Source of the DNA: Mytilus trossulus
Taxonomy: Eukaryota > Mollusca > Bivalvia > Mytilida > Mytilidae
Length of the DNA: 64,000 bases
Assembly: GCF_036588685.1 (NCBI RefSeq)
Contig: NC_086379.1
Span: forward strand, 13,873,862 to 13,937,861
Direction of reading: 5' to 3'
Shown: piece after piece, positions 12,143 to 26,400 of the stretch
Position numbering within the stretch: the first letter of the stretch is position 1
Layout: every line of letters begins with the position of its first letter
Program-made: the position numbers and the translations under genes
The notes under the pieces: generated by a model
The model's database searches: none
What the model saw: only the letters and a program-made list of their open reading frames with translations
What the model was told of the DNA's origin: nothing

Positions 12143-13215
12143 TTAATGATTTGGAAAACAAAAGGTCCTGGAATGGAGTATGTTTTTAATCAACAGCATC
12201 ATCCTATATTAGTTATAAATAAAGTTGAATTCTTTGATTCGCTGTTTTATGTCATGCCCACTAACAAATTGAAAAAACTCTACCTATACGCCTTATTTTT
12301 AGTCCAGATTTTTAGTATTCGTATTGTTATCTGAGAAAGTCGTACTGATTCAAATACTACAATAGGTAACAATTTGACAATTTAGTAGTGTCAACCCTGT
12401 TATTATGACCCGTGTATATAGCATATTAATCCTGAATAAACCTTTTGGTGGTGTTCCTGTCAGATGCGGAACGTACAGATAAGGTAATAGGTAAAAGGTG
12501 AATATACTATTGGTATCGGTATCGGACTCGACCCGGAACTTCTTAATTATAAGCAACTATAGTATTGTCATTTGATAAAGTCATGCCGATTATAAGATAC
12601 ATAGTTTTCTCTGCTTATAAATTTTTCTGTTTGAACCCGTGAGAACTGGAACTTATCAATTATTGGTAATATTAATCAATTGGAAAACAAAAGGTCCTGG
12701 AATGGAGTATTTCTTAATCAACAGCATTGTCCTATATTAGTTATAAATAAAGTTGAATTCTTTGATTCGCTGTTTTACGTCATGTCCGTTAACAAATTGA
12801 AAACTACCTATACGCCTTATTTCTAGCCCAGATTTTAAGTATTCGTATTGTTATCTTAGAAAGTTTAACTGATCAAAATACTACAATAGGTAACAATTTG
12901 ACAATACAGTAGTGTCAACCCTGTGATTTTGACCCGTGTAATATACTATATAGCATAATAATCCTGAATACACCGTTTGGTGGTGCGCCTGTTAGATGCG
13001 GAACGTACAGATAAGGTAATCGGTAACAGGTGAATATACTATTGGTGTCGGTATCGGTATCGGACTCGACCCGGAACTTCTTAATTATTGGCAGTATTAA
13101 TTACGTGGAAAACAAAAGGGCCTGGAGTGGTGTAATTTCCAATCTCCACCTTTGTACTATATTAGTTATATAATAAAAAGTTGAATTCCTTGATTCGTCG
13201 TTTTTACGTGATGAC
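12143..13215. repeat. Tandem repeat of roughly 530-bp units
   Basis: Units start at about 12143, 12671 and 13096 (TGGAAAACAAAAGGTCCTGG in each). The second is about 100 bp shorter and the third is truncated. Part of the unit also occurs at 11349-11460. The short open frames here are not conserved between units. Confidence 0.8.
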
Positions 13216-13287
13216 GGCTGACAAATTTGACCTCGTAATTTTAGGATTATAGATGTGCGCTTTTCTCTGCAAGTGGCGTCTCCCCAA

Positions 13288-13382
13288 AGCACTTGTCTCT
13301 GCAAGTGGCGTCTCCCATGTAAGAGTTTGTGTTTATTTGATAAATATGTTATGTTCGTTTGAGTTTACGAATTATAATTTAA
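13288..13382 (+). repeat. 94-bp direct repeat, right copy
   Basis: Pairs with 10847-10940. The sub-motif CTCTGCAAGTGGCGTCTCCC is also present just upstream at about 13264-13283, giving a local triplication of the motif. Confidence 0.85.
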
Positions 13383-14181
13383 TCGTTTTTTCTTTGTATA
13401 GATAAAAATTTAGGCAATAAGACCAATATCGATGAGAACGGATGATGTAAATGGAATTATACATGGTAAAGGCCACTGATCCAGCAAAGCCCGAGCAGCA
13501 TAGGAAGCTGGAAAATTTTTAACATAACGATTTAAAAAACCAATTAAAAAACCCAAACTAACGGTCTGATTATGAACAAAATAAAAACAAAACGTCATAT
13601 TGAATATGATATTAGATTTCAAACAGTAACACCAACTGAATCATGTGCGTTACAGGCTCACAAGGTCAGGCTTATACAGAATATTACTCTTTCGGGATAA
13701 GATACGTTTGCGAGCGCGTAAAAAGATCCTGTCCAAGGGCAATGATATACTCAAAAGAAAAATAACAAATTCATTGTACTCGGAGAGAAATTCAAAACGG
13801 AAATTCCAAAACCAAATGGTAAAATAAAAAGATCAAACATACCAAACGAATGGTAAACAACTGTCATATTCCTGACTTAGTACATGTACATGCATTAAAA
13901 TGATATACAATAACAAGATATAAAAAGTTTTGGCACGTGAGATGGAAAACGCATAAAACAAAACGTTAAAAGACAATAGCTCAGATATAAAAGTACTGAT
14001 ATAAAATGAATGCTAGTTCAAAGTTTACACCTTATTTAAAAAGAAGACGTGTGACTTAACTATGGCACGTAATATAAATTTAGCTTTCCTCTTCACATAA
14101 TGTGTGTATTATGGAAGCAAAAACATATATTTGAAAAATAAATATCTGTATTGTCTTGTAATTATTGTTTGTGGAACTCGA

Positions 14182-14437
14182 TTAGCCAAAGACGGCAGGA
14201 TTTTGACGATCAACCTCGTAGTAACAAAAATAAAGCATATGATCGTTGTTACAGCCAGTGTCGTATGGATGAGCTCCACTGCAACTGTCTCTGTTGTTCG
14301 TATTTTCGTCGTCAAATTGGAAATATTCTTCACGAACTACCATGCCATAGACCTTCTGACATCCACTGGTGTATCGCATTAAATAGAATGGTTTATCTAT
14401 AGGCAGAAAAACTTTATCGGCGATAGGCCCATCACTT
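14182..14437 (-). CDS. Copy 2 exon 9: ApeC C-terminus and stop
   Basis: 256 nt after acceptor GTGTTACAG. Encodes PFYLMRYTSGCQ, a DDE acidic stretch, GAHPYD and FCYYEV, with Cys at 496, 522, 532 and 541. Ends at a TAA at 14182-14184. No AATAAA was found close downstream on this strand. Confidence 0.9.
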
Positions 14438-17400
14438 CTGTAACACAAATAAATCAACCCATTTAAAAATTTTGCAAAAGGTTTTGTGAATTCTACATTG
14501 TTCTATAGCGAACTGAATGTAGGACAGCTGTATATTGTAATAACTAATGGATTGAAGCTAAATCTTTGAATCATCTGCAGAAAAGCCTAATGAAAATTGT
14601 CGAACTTATATGTTTGTCATTTGAAACCATTTTTGTATGAGTTAGCATGCTATCGAAGGGTAAAAAAGGAAAGAAATCGTCAGTATTTAAACCCGTTGTG
14701 TTTAATCATTATAATGAATAATTTTTTTTGCTAATGACTGACAGCAATTAAACAATCAGCTAATTTTCTAATTATTTCTCATTTTGTATTATAACCGTCA
14801 GTAGATCATGAAAGGTGAACTTGAACAGGTGTTCTCACAACAACTCTGCATGGAACATGATATATCTTATTCTGTTAAAGTATATTTAAGAACCACTGCT
14901 ATTGCATCAATATCTTTGGGTGAATATTTTTCAAAACTTGAAAAAATGGTGAACCGACAACTTTTATATTTAGTTATGAACATTATTAGTAGAATACAAT
15001 TTGGTATTTTACCATAAAATAAACAAATACAAATGTCTTTCATTATGTGTCTTTACATTATGTTTTAATTAATATTTTCTGTTAATCTTTATCAGAACGA
15101 AGAAAATTGTTTGATGTGTATAACTACATTTGGGTGCAGACCAAACATTATTTGCACTATCGGGCGTTAACAGCTAAACGACGCGTCTTCTAATTTAAAT
15201 TATGTTCGTCCCTCTTTTAATTGTAAAGATAAAACAGTAGTTAACTTTACGTTAATTCCACGTTAACGTAAAATAAAAGCAAACGCGCTTTTACGCAGAT
15301 TTACTAACACATTACATTATGATGAAAAGCTGCGATAAGGTGCTACGGCATGGAAACAATTTTTTATCATTTATTTTATTTCTTGAGGCATAACTTTGTT
15401 GAATCTGCCTTAAAATTACTCATGAAACTGTATCGAGATAATTTAATATGTACACATTACTTTGCAGTATCTAATTGTGGCATATAATTTTGCAAATAAT
15501 TTTGTGAGTCGATATTTGTAAATGTATATTTTGAAAAGAAAATATAGAAACCCGCTATACAAAGTTATTGGAACTGATTTTTTGCAATTAATAAAAGTCA
15601 AAATTTCGAATTAAAATGGTTTCTGAATTGTTGCATTTTAAAAACATTAACTTGAAATATTATCTTCATACCATTAAAGTCATTATAACAAAATAGAAAA
15701 ATGTTCAAATGTACACGAAGTTTATTGTATATTTTAACCAATTAGTTAACGCGAAAAGTTTACCTTCAAGTGCACTTTAAAATTAACTCGTGAGATCTGA
15801 AGTAAATACTCGTTATGTACTGAATAAACGGACACATAGAAAACCCGCGTCTAATAGGGTAGACCTTAGCAATTTCAATTTTGACCGCGTTAGCGTTATT
15901 ATAGTAAACGGGCATTTACTAGAAAATGCGAAAATGAGGTTAACTAACGAAATAATTTGTCGTTACCGTACATATTCTTTATGTAAGGCTTGGTCTGCAC
16001 CCAACAGTAATCTATCAAGTATTGAAACCTTTACCTGCAGCAATAATATATATCAGTGTCATGACCATATGTTCCATTAGGTAACGTACCACCAGCTGAG
16101 TTATCGTTACCACTGTTTTCATCATCCCAATGAATGTAACCTTCATCAAATCCTTCAATTATATTTGAGAACATTCTTACAACTATGTTTTGACTGTATG
16201 TGTGAGTTTAGAGAGTGACAAACATTTTTTTCCCGACTGTAGACAATATTGTATTTGTATTATTCATATATCACAAAGTGAGTGTCTTTTTTCCCGAAAA
16301 TCTATTTTTAACTACTTTTGATTTACTGAAAGTACAAATTATTTTTTCTCTAATATGACCCCCATCCCCCACCGTTTTCCCCTAAAGTCGAAAGAAAAAT
16401 AAATCTATAACCAGAGTAGAGAAGCAATTTGACGTAGTGAGATAAAAAACAAGTGATATTCCAACTCAGAAGTCGAAGAAAAATTGACAGTGCTTACGCA
16501 ATCACATAACACAGAATAAAATACTAAACGAGCGGCAATAAATACCAAAGTGGAATATAAAAGTTGTTTTCCATTCTGTTGACGTGTTTGAGATTTTAAC
16601 TTTGCCGTTTGATTAGGGATTTTCCGTTTTGAAATGTCCTCGGATATTTTTGTGATTTTACTTTATACAAACTCATAAGTCGAAAATAGAATACATAGAA
16701 CATGTAGAAATCTAAAAATTGATCAACACAAACCCCATCAAAACTGGGGGTGATGACAAATCTTAATTTGATGAAAAGACCTAATACTAGGTATCTTTAG
16801 CTTTTCAATATGTGTCATTTTTAGGTCTGACTTATCTGTTGAAACTTATTCGGAAGTTGTATAATTCTCTATGATTTGAAATTCAATGACCTAAAAGTAA
16901 TCTTATGATCTATCAGTTAGATCCCTCTCATCAATAAACGGAACTTTGCTATACACTACTTTTGTTTATATTGCGAATGTGTCATTTGCTTTTTTACGCT
17001 TTCTCATATTGCCTCTAAATTATTACGGAGCGTTTAACTGTCAGAAATAGACATTTGATTGCAAACATCTACATATTTGTTTTAAAACATGTCCAGGCGG
17101 TTTTAAATCTATAAGAGTTGGTATACTTAGTCATTTTTCATGCTTTTGTGTGATTATCACTGATTTGATGCCTTATCAAAGAGTTTTGAACGAACATCCA
17201 CTATAATTATATTACTATTCCATGTGTTCATATGACATACCAGTAGGGCATGGTCCGTACTTGAGTATGCAGTAGTTTCCAGCAGGCCAATTTCTATAGT
17301 AAGCACCTTTCATACTTGACGTATGTGTGCAAAAGGAAAACTTAGAATACTCTGTATCAGGTGTACCAGCTGAAAATGAAAAATATATATATCCATATGC

Positions 17401-20400
17401 CATAACAATAATAAATGTTATACAATATAACATATCACATTATTTTTACCTTTTTGTCTACAGCAATGCCATTTTCGTCCGTTCCGATATCTTTGATTGT
17501 CCTGAGTTTATTTTTTTCACGCGTTACAGTTTACACTCATGCTCTGTTTATTAAGTTTCAGATTTCAATAGTTTTCAAAGGAACCAGGATTATAATTTAG
17601 TACGCCAGACGCGCGTTTCGTCTACACAAGACTCATCAATGACCCTCATATTAAAATATTTATAAATCCAAACAAGTACAAAGTTGCAGAGCATTGCAAA
17701 AAGCACTCTACATCTCATAAGTTGTAAATCATAAATTAACTATAAAGAGCAGTATCTGGTAAACTTTCAGGAGCACTTGCAATTATACCCGATGATTTGC
17801 TGTTGCTCAGTTTTCTATTAATATGTCTATTGTCAGGCTGTTGCCTTTTGACCATTTTTCGGTTTTTTTTCCACGACATTGTCCTATTGCCTTCGATAAT
17901 TTAGTTTTAGTATCCGTTTGGTATATTGTTTTTTTTCTTTTACGGAACAAAAGTAAAATATTATCGTAAAAATCTATCGTTTACATTTAAAATAACAATT
18001 GGTAAACGTGTTTTCTTAAAATATATGATTAATGCATAAAACTTCATCCGTATGGCAGATAAGGTATAATATGTTTGTTATTTTGATATAAATCATGTTT
18101 ATTATCATTTCAGTAAGACGTCCATATAAGCTTAAAATGGTCACTTAACATATATTAAGAAAGATTATAGGAAAATTGTGAAAATGATTTAACCAATTGA
18201 AAGCCATTTGCAAATTGTTTGAGCAGCTGTTGACGTCATTTCTATTCAAAAACATTTTAAAATAAACAGACGATTACTATCACTGGAGTTTCATGTGGAT
18301 CTTGTCTTGGTGATCATTCTTTCTATTTGTATTTTTTCTCCCTTGTTTTTTGGACTTGAATTAATAGCCTATTTAGCAAAAAGGGTAAATGGAGACATTA
18401 AGGGAAATATCCCAAATAAGGAGTCGGCAAACAATTTGGTTAACTGTGTTTGAAGATTTTTTTTTTCTGTAAATTTCTGTTAACTTACTGTCGTTGTCAA
18501 GTTTTTCACAATTGTGCTCTATTTTTATAAACATCTATTGTGTTCGTTGATATATAATATCCTGGCATTGAATTCACACAGCGGATGCCTAATAAACGCA
18601 TCATAGATACTAGGATTGAAAATTAGTATTTGCACTAGACGCGCGTTTCGTCTAAAAAAGACTCAATAGTGACGCTCGAATAAAAAAGGCTTAAATATAT
18701 TAAAACCAATTGACTAAACGATTTTGTCCCACTATATGTTTGTAATCCAAACTTTCAACTCCGTAGTGCAAAGTTGACATTAAATAGATTTGTTGATCAT
18801 TTTAATCCTTTATATCCATATCGTTGTCGAACCACCAATTAAATATCCCGATCTGTTCAACCAAAGTTTGCAATTTTCAAAGCTTTCTAAATATTTTGCC
18901 AGTCTGCCTAAGAATCAGGCAGTGGTGAAAACATGACCAAAACAAAAAAAAAACCAACCAATTTGACATTGATTTCAGTTCATAATATGTAGTTATGCAC
19001 AAAAATAACATGCATTTCCCTTTTCTGTTCTGGCAATAGAAGATACAATTTGGTTGAAATGCATTAGAAATTAACGAATAAGGGGAGATAACTCTGTAAT
19101 TTGCTATCATTCTAACCAATTTTCTAACCAAGTTATTTGATATTACCAGACACACACAAACGAAAGACTTGTATTTTTTAACTCAGGATGATGGTTAGTA
19201 TTAAATAGCATGATTAGCTCGGTGGGTTTTTTCTAATCATGTTTTAATTTTTACCTAAATTGCCTGATTCTTACAAAGACTGGCACTTAAGTTAAACTTC
19301 ATAGAAACCAGGTATATCTTGAATTGTACATGTATCAGCATTCTGCATGCCAATTTTCAACATACCTTTAAAGCAAGTTAAGAAAAAAACTTACCTTCAA
19401 AAAGAGGTACTCCAAAAATAACCCATATTTTTTCGGGAAATCTTAAATTAGTATACTATGGAGCGCATTAATTCTCAATTTTTAATACAAAGTCATGGAC
19501 AAATAAATTTTGACTCAAAAGGGTCGTAATATATTTCTCTTTCACCAAAAGTTAAATTTCTTCAAATTTGTTGATTAGTTAAGTAAACAAGTATATCAAA
19601 AGCATTATTTTGAGTCAGAGTAGGATTACTTTTATATACGTTCTTGATTGGTGGTCTGACACCTAAACATATTACTTTTTCCGGCTCTTACACATCTTGT
19701 GGCATTTGAATATATTGCATTGTGTCTTTCTCATATTTGTACATAGAAAGATGGCGAGAAACGTCACTACACACAAAGTATTTGCTAAAGCTAAAATTGT
19801 TCTAAGAGCTAAACATAGAAATTTTGGAAGGGTTAATTTCAAAGCTGTATATTCCATGAAAGTGCTTCAGAAGGCATGCACGGTGGATTGTATGAAATAT
19901 ATCCTAGAAGCTAGTGTTGAAATAAGAGCGTTTAAGAAATTGCCAATACCAGTGTTTACGATTAAATATAATTTGTGAATAGCCATACAACTGTCAGGTG
20001 GGTTTATACAGTTAAAAGACGGAAAGCTGTCCTAAGTGCATCTCTTATATTCTCATTTTATACATAAACTTGAATACTTGCCAAAAAAATGGTGACCAGA
20101 AGAATATGAAGTTGCCTTTGTGGTATCCTCGGTGTCTTGCGATACCCAACCACTGCTAAACCAAGTATGAGAATGTGGGCAGCCTGATACTGGTTTATAC
20201 AAGGAAAATGTCCCTGTCGGCCAAATTAAAGGCACGCTCAATGTGTGTGTCAATTCTATAAAACAAAATATTAAAGTTACAGTATTTAATATATACTTTA
20301 CTTCATATTTTCACAGGTCAACAGTTTAAAGACATGTCTCATGTCTGAAAAAATCACCCTAAATGAAATACAGAAACATTGACTAACTGATGATGTGGTA

Positions 20401-23400
20401 CAAAATAGTCACTGATATTAAGAAGCACGGAGGTATGTATTAAACCAGCTTTGTATTTGAAGTATTATGTCATTGACTCATAATTGTTCCTTTGCACATT
20501 TTGTTTTATTTGTACATCGATTCCGCAAAAAACCTGAATTTCCACAACAAACGCACAACAATTACCACAAAAAAGAAAAGGACAACAATCAAGCTACCAT
20601 TTATATTAATAGCAAAAAAAATGTTGACGATGTTTTGGACTTCTAATATTAGCATAAAAGAACATGTTCCTATACAAAGAGCACCATAACCTTTCTGTTT
20701 CATCTGTATCACCACAATACTGCAAAGTAAATTATTTAGAAAATTGCACAACAAAATTACTTCAGATAAAAAGAATATAAACTCTCAAACTTCAGTTTAT
20801 AGAGTAGTACGATTATAATAGGGGATTGTGTATCAAAATCCGTAAACGATGTATGTCGTTTTTTTCTTTATTTCCTTTCCTTTTCTCAGTATAGTTGAGT
20901 AAACATTATGTTTTTTATATTATATAATGCATGCTCACATTTAATTTGTAATGCTATTTTTGTTATACATTATATTGTAGAGAAGACTGAGTAAGTATGT
21001 TTTATTTGTGTTTGATCCTCTTTGCTTTGAGAAAATGAAACATGTTAAAGAAAGGCTGGATATGATAACCGATATCTTTAGTTAATTTTACCTTTATTTG
21101 AATTTTCTAAACGAATTTGAGTCAGGTGTTTATATATCGAATAACTACAACACTGTTAAACTTTGTATATAAGTACTTTGCCATTGTAGCTATTAAATTT
21201 TCAAAATTAGTTTGATCATTTTAGTCAAGGTGTACGGTTTGTTTGTTATCATCAAAGCAGATATGAATGGTTTACACGTCTAGTAATTTTTCGGTCCCTT
21301 TATAGCTTGCTGTTCGATGTGAGCCAAGGCTTCATGTTGAAGGCTGTACCTTGACCTATAATGATTTACTCTTATCAATTGTTACTTGGATGGTGAATTG
21401 TCTCATTGGCACTCACACTACATCTTCCAATATCTATAAATGTTTTAATCTATTGTGATATCTATTCAAATATCCTTAAAACATGTAAAATGTACAGATA
21501 AATTAACATGTATTGATCAGTTTTGATCATTTACGTTTATTTCATTCTGTAAAGATACATGTTATATGAATGCCATTAACTATGCTGGCTACAAAATCCA
21601 AATGGAATTGACAATTTGAGTTTCCTGATTCTCTTCAAGCTTAATGCCTTTATCACATGTTCAATAAATAATTAAGTAATGTTGGTATAAAAACTATAAG
21701 ACACATATTACATGTAAATATAAGGTCTAACTTGTATACAGCTTTGGTCTCCAGTTTTCAAATTCATATACATGAATAATTGGGAAATAATACTAAACAT
21801 ATTTTATTTACCTGATGGCGTTGACATTATGCTAAAGAAAGACGGATATTCTTTTAAAGCTTTAAGCAGATTCTGTTTTATCATTGACACATTTCTGTGC
21901 ATGATCGTTGGACAAATTCCATCCTGTTGGGTTTCGGTTCTCCAGAAATCATCTTCAAAGAATCGGACTATTGACATTAAATGAAATTCTAGCGGTTCGG
22001 ATATACCAATTCCGCCAACAATCAAACTTTTCGGGGATACTCCTGTTGTTAATGATTCAAGATCAGCTGCCAGTAGGTTTGACGTGTTGAAATAAGCCAT
22101 ACTTCCATCGTCTCTTACAAGAACGACTTTCCATATGTGTGGATTAGCATATTTCTGAAACAAATAAACAAAAAACGAAAGTGCAATCCTTTCTCTATCA
22201 CCACGTTACTAATTAATTCTTATGAACAGTTCAAATAATTACTTCTATATAATATTTATATATAACGGTATAAGGTAAGTGATTATAAGAGCAAGATTAT
22301 GTTTGCAGAGAACCAATTTTAAACAATGTGTATCAATTTATATACTAGTATTTATTTATTAGCACGTAATTCATAAACTGTTGGTCATCGCAGGTTTAAC
22401 TTTCTCAGTAGCTAGTGTTTGGATTGCGACATGATTTAAAATCGTTTTTTAATTTCTAATAAAGGAACTATCAGGAAACTGTGCTTTCAACTTTAACATT
22501 ACATTTGTTATAATACGAGTGCAGCTGGGTTTTTTTTAATTCCTTTTGATGATATACATGTACATGTATTTTCACATCTATGATTTCATTTAATTTCATC
22601 TGACTAATATACTTGTTTTCGCTTAATTGAAGTGAGTTTGCTACTATTCGAATGATCTTTATAACAATAACAAAGGTTTATACGTGCTGTCTCTTAATTT
22701 TTATTTTCCATTGACAGCACATATATATTTAATTGTTATTTGTAAAATCGTATGAATAGGATCAAAATAATTTTAAACATTTAACATATTGAAGAAAGGA
22801 CACATATTCCAAAAACATTTAACAAAATACGAGATCAATGTCCTAAGTGTCTGTCTGTTAAACAGTTGACTCCCGTATGATATTTCATTTTGACATTGAT
22901 TAAATCTATTTTCGAAGTTAAAGGTTGTGTGTATACGGAAACATCAATAATATCCATGATACAATGCTTTATTTGACAATAATTTCCGAAGGATAAATCA
23001 ACCCAAACTTTTTTTTAATTTGTGTCCTCATGAAGGGTAAAACCTAATGCAAATCACCCGATTTGTTAACTAGAATCATGCGCGTATGGACGGACAATAA
23101 GCGTGTATACGCGTTTCTGACATGCACATACGCGTATGGGCCAAATAATCATCTTGTCCAGAACACATACATGTTTTTCCATTCTCAATTTTATTGACCA
23201 TCAAGACTGTTAGGTAATTTATCCCAATGTGTATGTTGAACGTTTTTGTCCGTAATCGCCTAACAGTTGTTGATCATCTTTCGCAATGTGCTCATTAAAG
23301 AATAAATGCCATTACCTTCAAAAGTACCTCCGCAACTCTAGCTGCAGAAATATCATATTGGCTAACTGACTTCGATCCTGTTTCAACTTCAATAATCACA

Positions 23401-26400
23401 TGCTGAAATAGTAAGGGTTAAGAAAATACAAATAAACGCGCAATATAACTTTTTATTTTAAAATCAATATCAGGGAACGGTAAATACGATTTCTCTCTAT
23501 TTCATGTATTTTACATCTAAATAAGAGATTTCTTTATTAATGTAACACCAGAAATCATTTGTTTACATGGTAAGATTTTGATTAAATTGTGAATTGGGTC
23601 AGAATGGGCATATATTGTTTGGATCTAATGACATTCACATATCCCAATCTAATAACTCAATAAAATACAAGTCAACAAATTTTCAAGATAATGTTTTTTA
23701 GTTTATAGGACCAATATTGAAAGAAGTAATACTTAATGACCATGGAAATATAAATCCGTTTAAAAAATAATATTTTTGGCGTTCATGACGTCATTTGTCG
23801 AAATTTAAATTTTTTGACAAAATTTACATAAAACGACAATTTTTAAATAGTAGTTTCATCTAATGATGCCAACCTCTCATTTAAAGATTAAGACAATGTT
23901 TGCCATCAATTCTTTTTTAAAATTCGTAGTTTCCCTTTTTTTTTGTAAAGCAAAGTTCGGCCCCACAAGAAATCGTTGATTGTTTACATTATCAATTGAT
24001 TTACCAAAGACAGTATGTGTAAACTAAAATTAAAAATAACGGTAACAATCTTAAAACTAATCCGAACGGTTCCAAATTTACAGTGTGTTGCTTTCATATC
24101 TGAGGCATACATTTGAGACGAAAATTAACCCATTAGTTACAATATAAACATAACTTGATTAGCACATTGTTATTTTAAAACAAATTTGAGTATTTGAAAA
24201 TTGTGTGTCGATTTTTTATTCAACTTTCCGCAAAAATAATATGCACCCCATGATCGTTTACACGGAATTTTGTTACTTTCCGACAAGATTTGATTTTCAT
24301 CAGACACTCAAATCAATCCATGTGTTCTTAGACAGTAGATGTTATTGTGTCCTGTTAAATTGTTCCCTTTTAAAAGTTTTGGATTCTCATATATTCTATG
24401 TACAATTTTTGGACTAGTTTGAATCTCGGTCTATTTCTGTAATTTATTCTTACATACTTTTGATTTTTTAACCCTGTATGCGTACATTGCCTATGTAAAA
24501 TTTAAAATTGTTTATAATCCAGGTACTTTTGATAACTATTGTATGCACATTGAACGACAAATTTATGTGACGTATATAATTTTTCTGACGTCAGACACTC
24601 AAATCAATCCATGTGTTCGTTGATAGTAGATGTTGTTGTGTCCTGTTAAATTGTTATACGATGATGACTGATGTTCCCATATTTTGACTGTTTTATTGAT
24701 TGTGACTGTTTGTTTAACGCATCATGTAAATGTAACGGAATTTGATGAGACTGTTATTAAAGTGAGAGGGTTAGCGCTATAGAACCAGGTTTAATCCACC
24801 ATTTTCTACATTTGAAAATGCCTGTACCAAGTCAGGAATATGACAGTTCTTGTCCATTCGTTTTTGATGCGTTTTGTTTTTTGATTTTGCCATGTGATTA
24901 TGGACTTTCCTAATTGATTTTCCTCTGAGTTCAGTATTTTTGTGATTTTACTTTTTACATATGTAGATATAGGAAAATGTGGTGTGAGTGCCAATGAGAC
25001 AACTCTCCATCCAAATAACAATTTAAAAAGTAAACCATTATAGGTTAAAGTACGGCCTTCAACACGGAGCCTTGGCTCACACCGAACAACAAGCTATAAA
25101 GGGCCCCAAAATTACTAGTGTAAAACCATTCAAACGGGAAAACCAACGGTCTAATCTATATAAACAAAACGAGAAACGAGAAACACGTATATATTACATA
25201 AACAAACGACAACTACTGTACATCAGATTCCTGACTTAGGACAGGTGCAAACATTTGCAGCGGGATTAAACGTTTTAATGGATCCAAACCTTCTCCCTTT
25301 TTCTGAAACAATAGCATAACATCACAACATAGTGCATATATTCATTGAAAATGAAAGCTTTTTAAAATAGTACATCTCATTTTATTTAATATCTAATACT
25401 TTTTGATATATTTGATTCCAATGTCATGTATCGTTTCTTTTGTTGAGTAGTGTATTATTGTTGGAGATCCGTTTTTCTCAATTAATCATTACGTACTATA
25501 AAATGATGGAAGTTAAGGTACAACAAAAATTACCGTCCCCCAGTCTTTCAAAAATCTATTATAGGTGTTGGCATCATATGAGTTGGGCAAGGCACATCCT
25601 GCTGATACAAACTCTTCATTCAGTTTGTGATATGACGGATAGGCTGGTGGCATGGCATAGCGACTTCGTCCTCGGTTACAAACAGTTATCTTATCAACAG
25701 TAATAGCATTTGTTTTTGAAGCATCCCTCAGAGCTGAAAAATGAAATGAAAATAAAAGCAAACTAAATTAGGAAGGAAAACATTGTTCTTGATCGATTTT
25801 TGTCGACAAAAACTTTAAGTATGAAATTGTGGACGAGAGCGACGAAAAATACGTTGTTCCACAAAACATATTACATTTTGTACAAATAAATTCCATCACT
25901 GCAAGAGTGGAGTAAGATCGTAGTACACGAGTCATAGTGGTGGAATCTGTTTCTTAAATGATTTTTAACCTTCCTTTTCAAACATTTGAAGAGAGTTGTG
26001 TTTACTTCTTTTTTTTTCATGTCATCAGTCATTGTCGTTTTTTTCCAGGACATCACAATAGGACGTTCAGAAGAAATCAAGAAAAAATAACGTCATAATT
26101 GAATTTGACCAATTATTTGCTGAAAACAGATATTTCACAATTGTTTAAGTTACGGCTTATCAAATGTATGTCAGGTGTACAAATAAACGAAATGGTATAT
26201 CAAATGCAACATTTCATAACAGGTAATTACAGAAAATCAACATACAGTTAGTCCAGACTTTTTTCTTGAAGTCAAAAAATTTCGTTTTTAATCGATAAAG
26301 AGAAAGAGAATCATAGACCAATATTCATTCCAGTTTTTAAAGGATGTTATATTCATGTATGGTATCAGTTTTAATCCATCATTATGAATTAATGTTATCA

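Noticed and set aside
14104..14402. Plus-strand frames over 14.1-14.4 kb
   Set aside because: They are shadows of ApeC exon 9, which is supported by homology with copy 3 and by its acceptor site.
19697..19978. Plus-strand frame of 93 codons inside intron 6 of copy 2
   Set aside because: No recognisable motif, no splice context, and its minus strand is also open; treated as chance.
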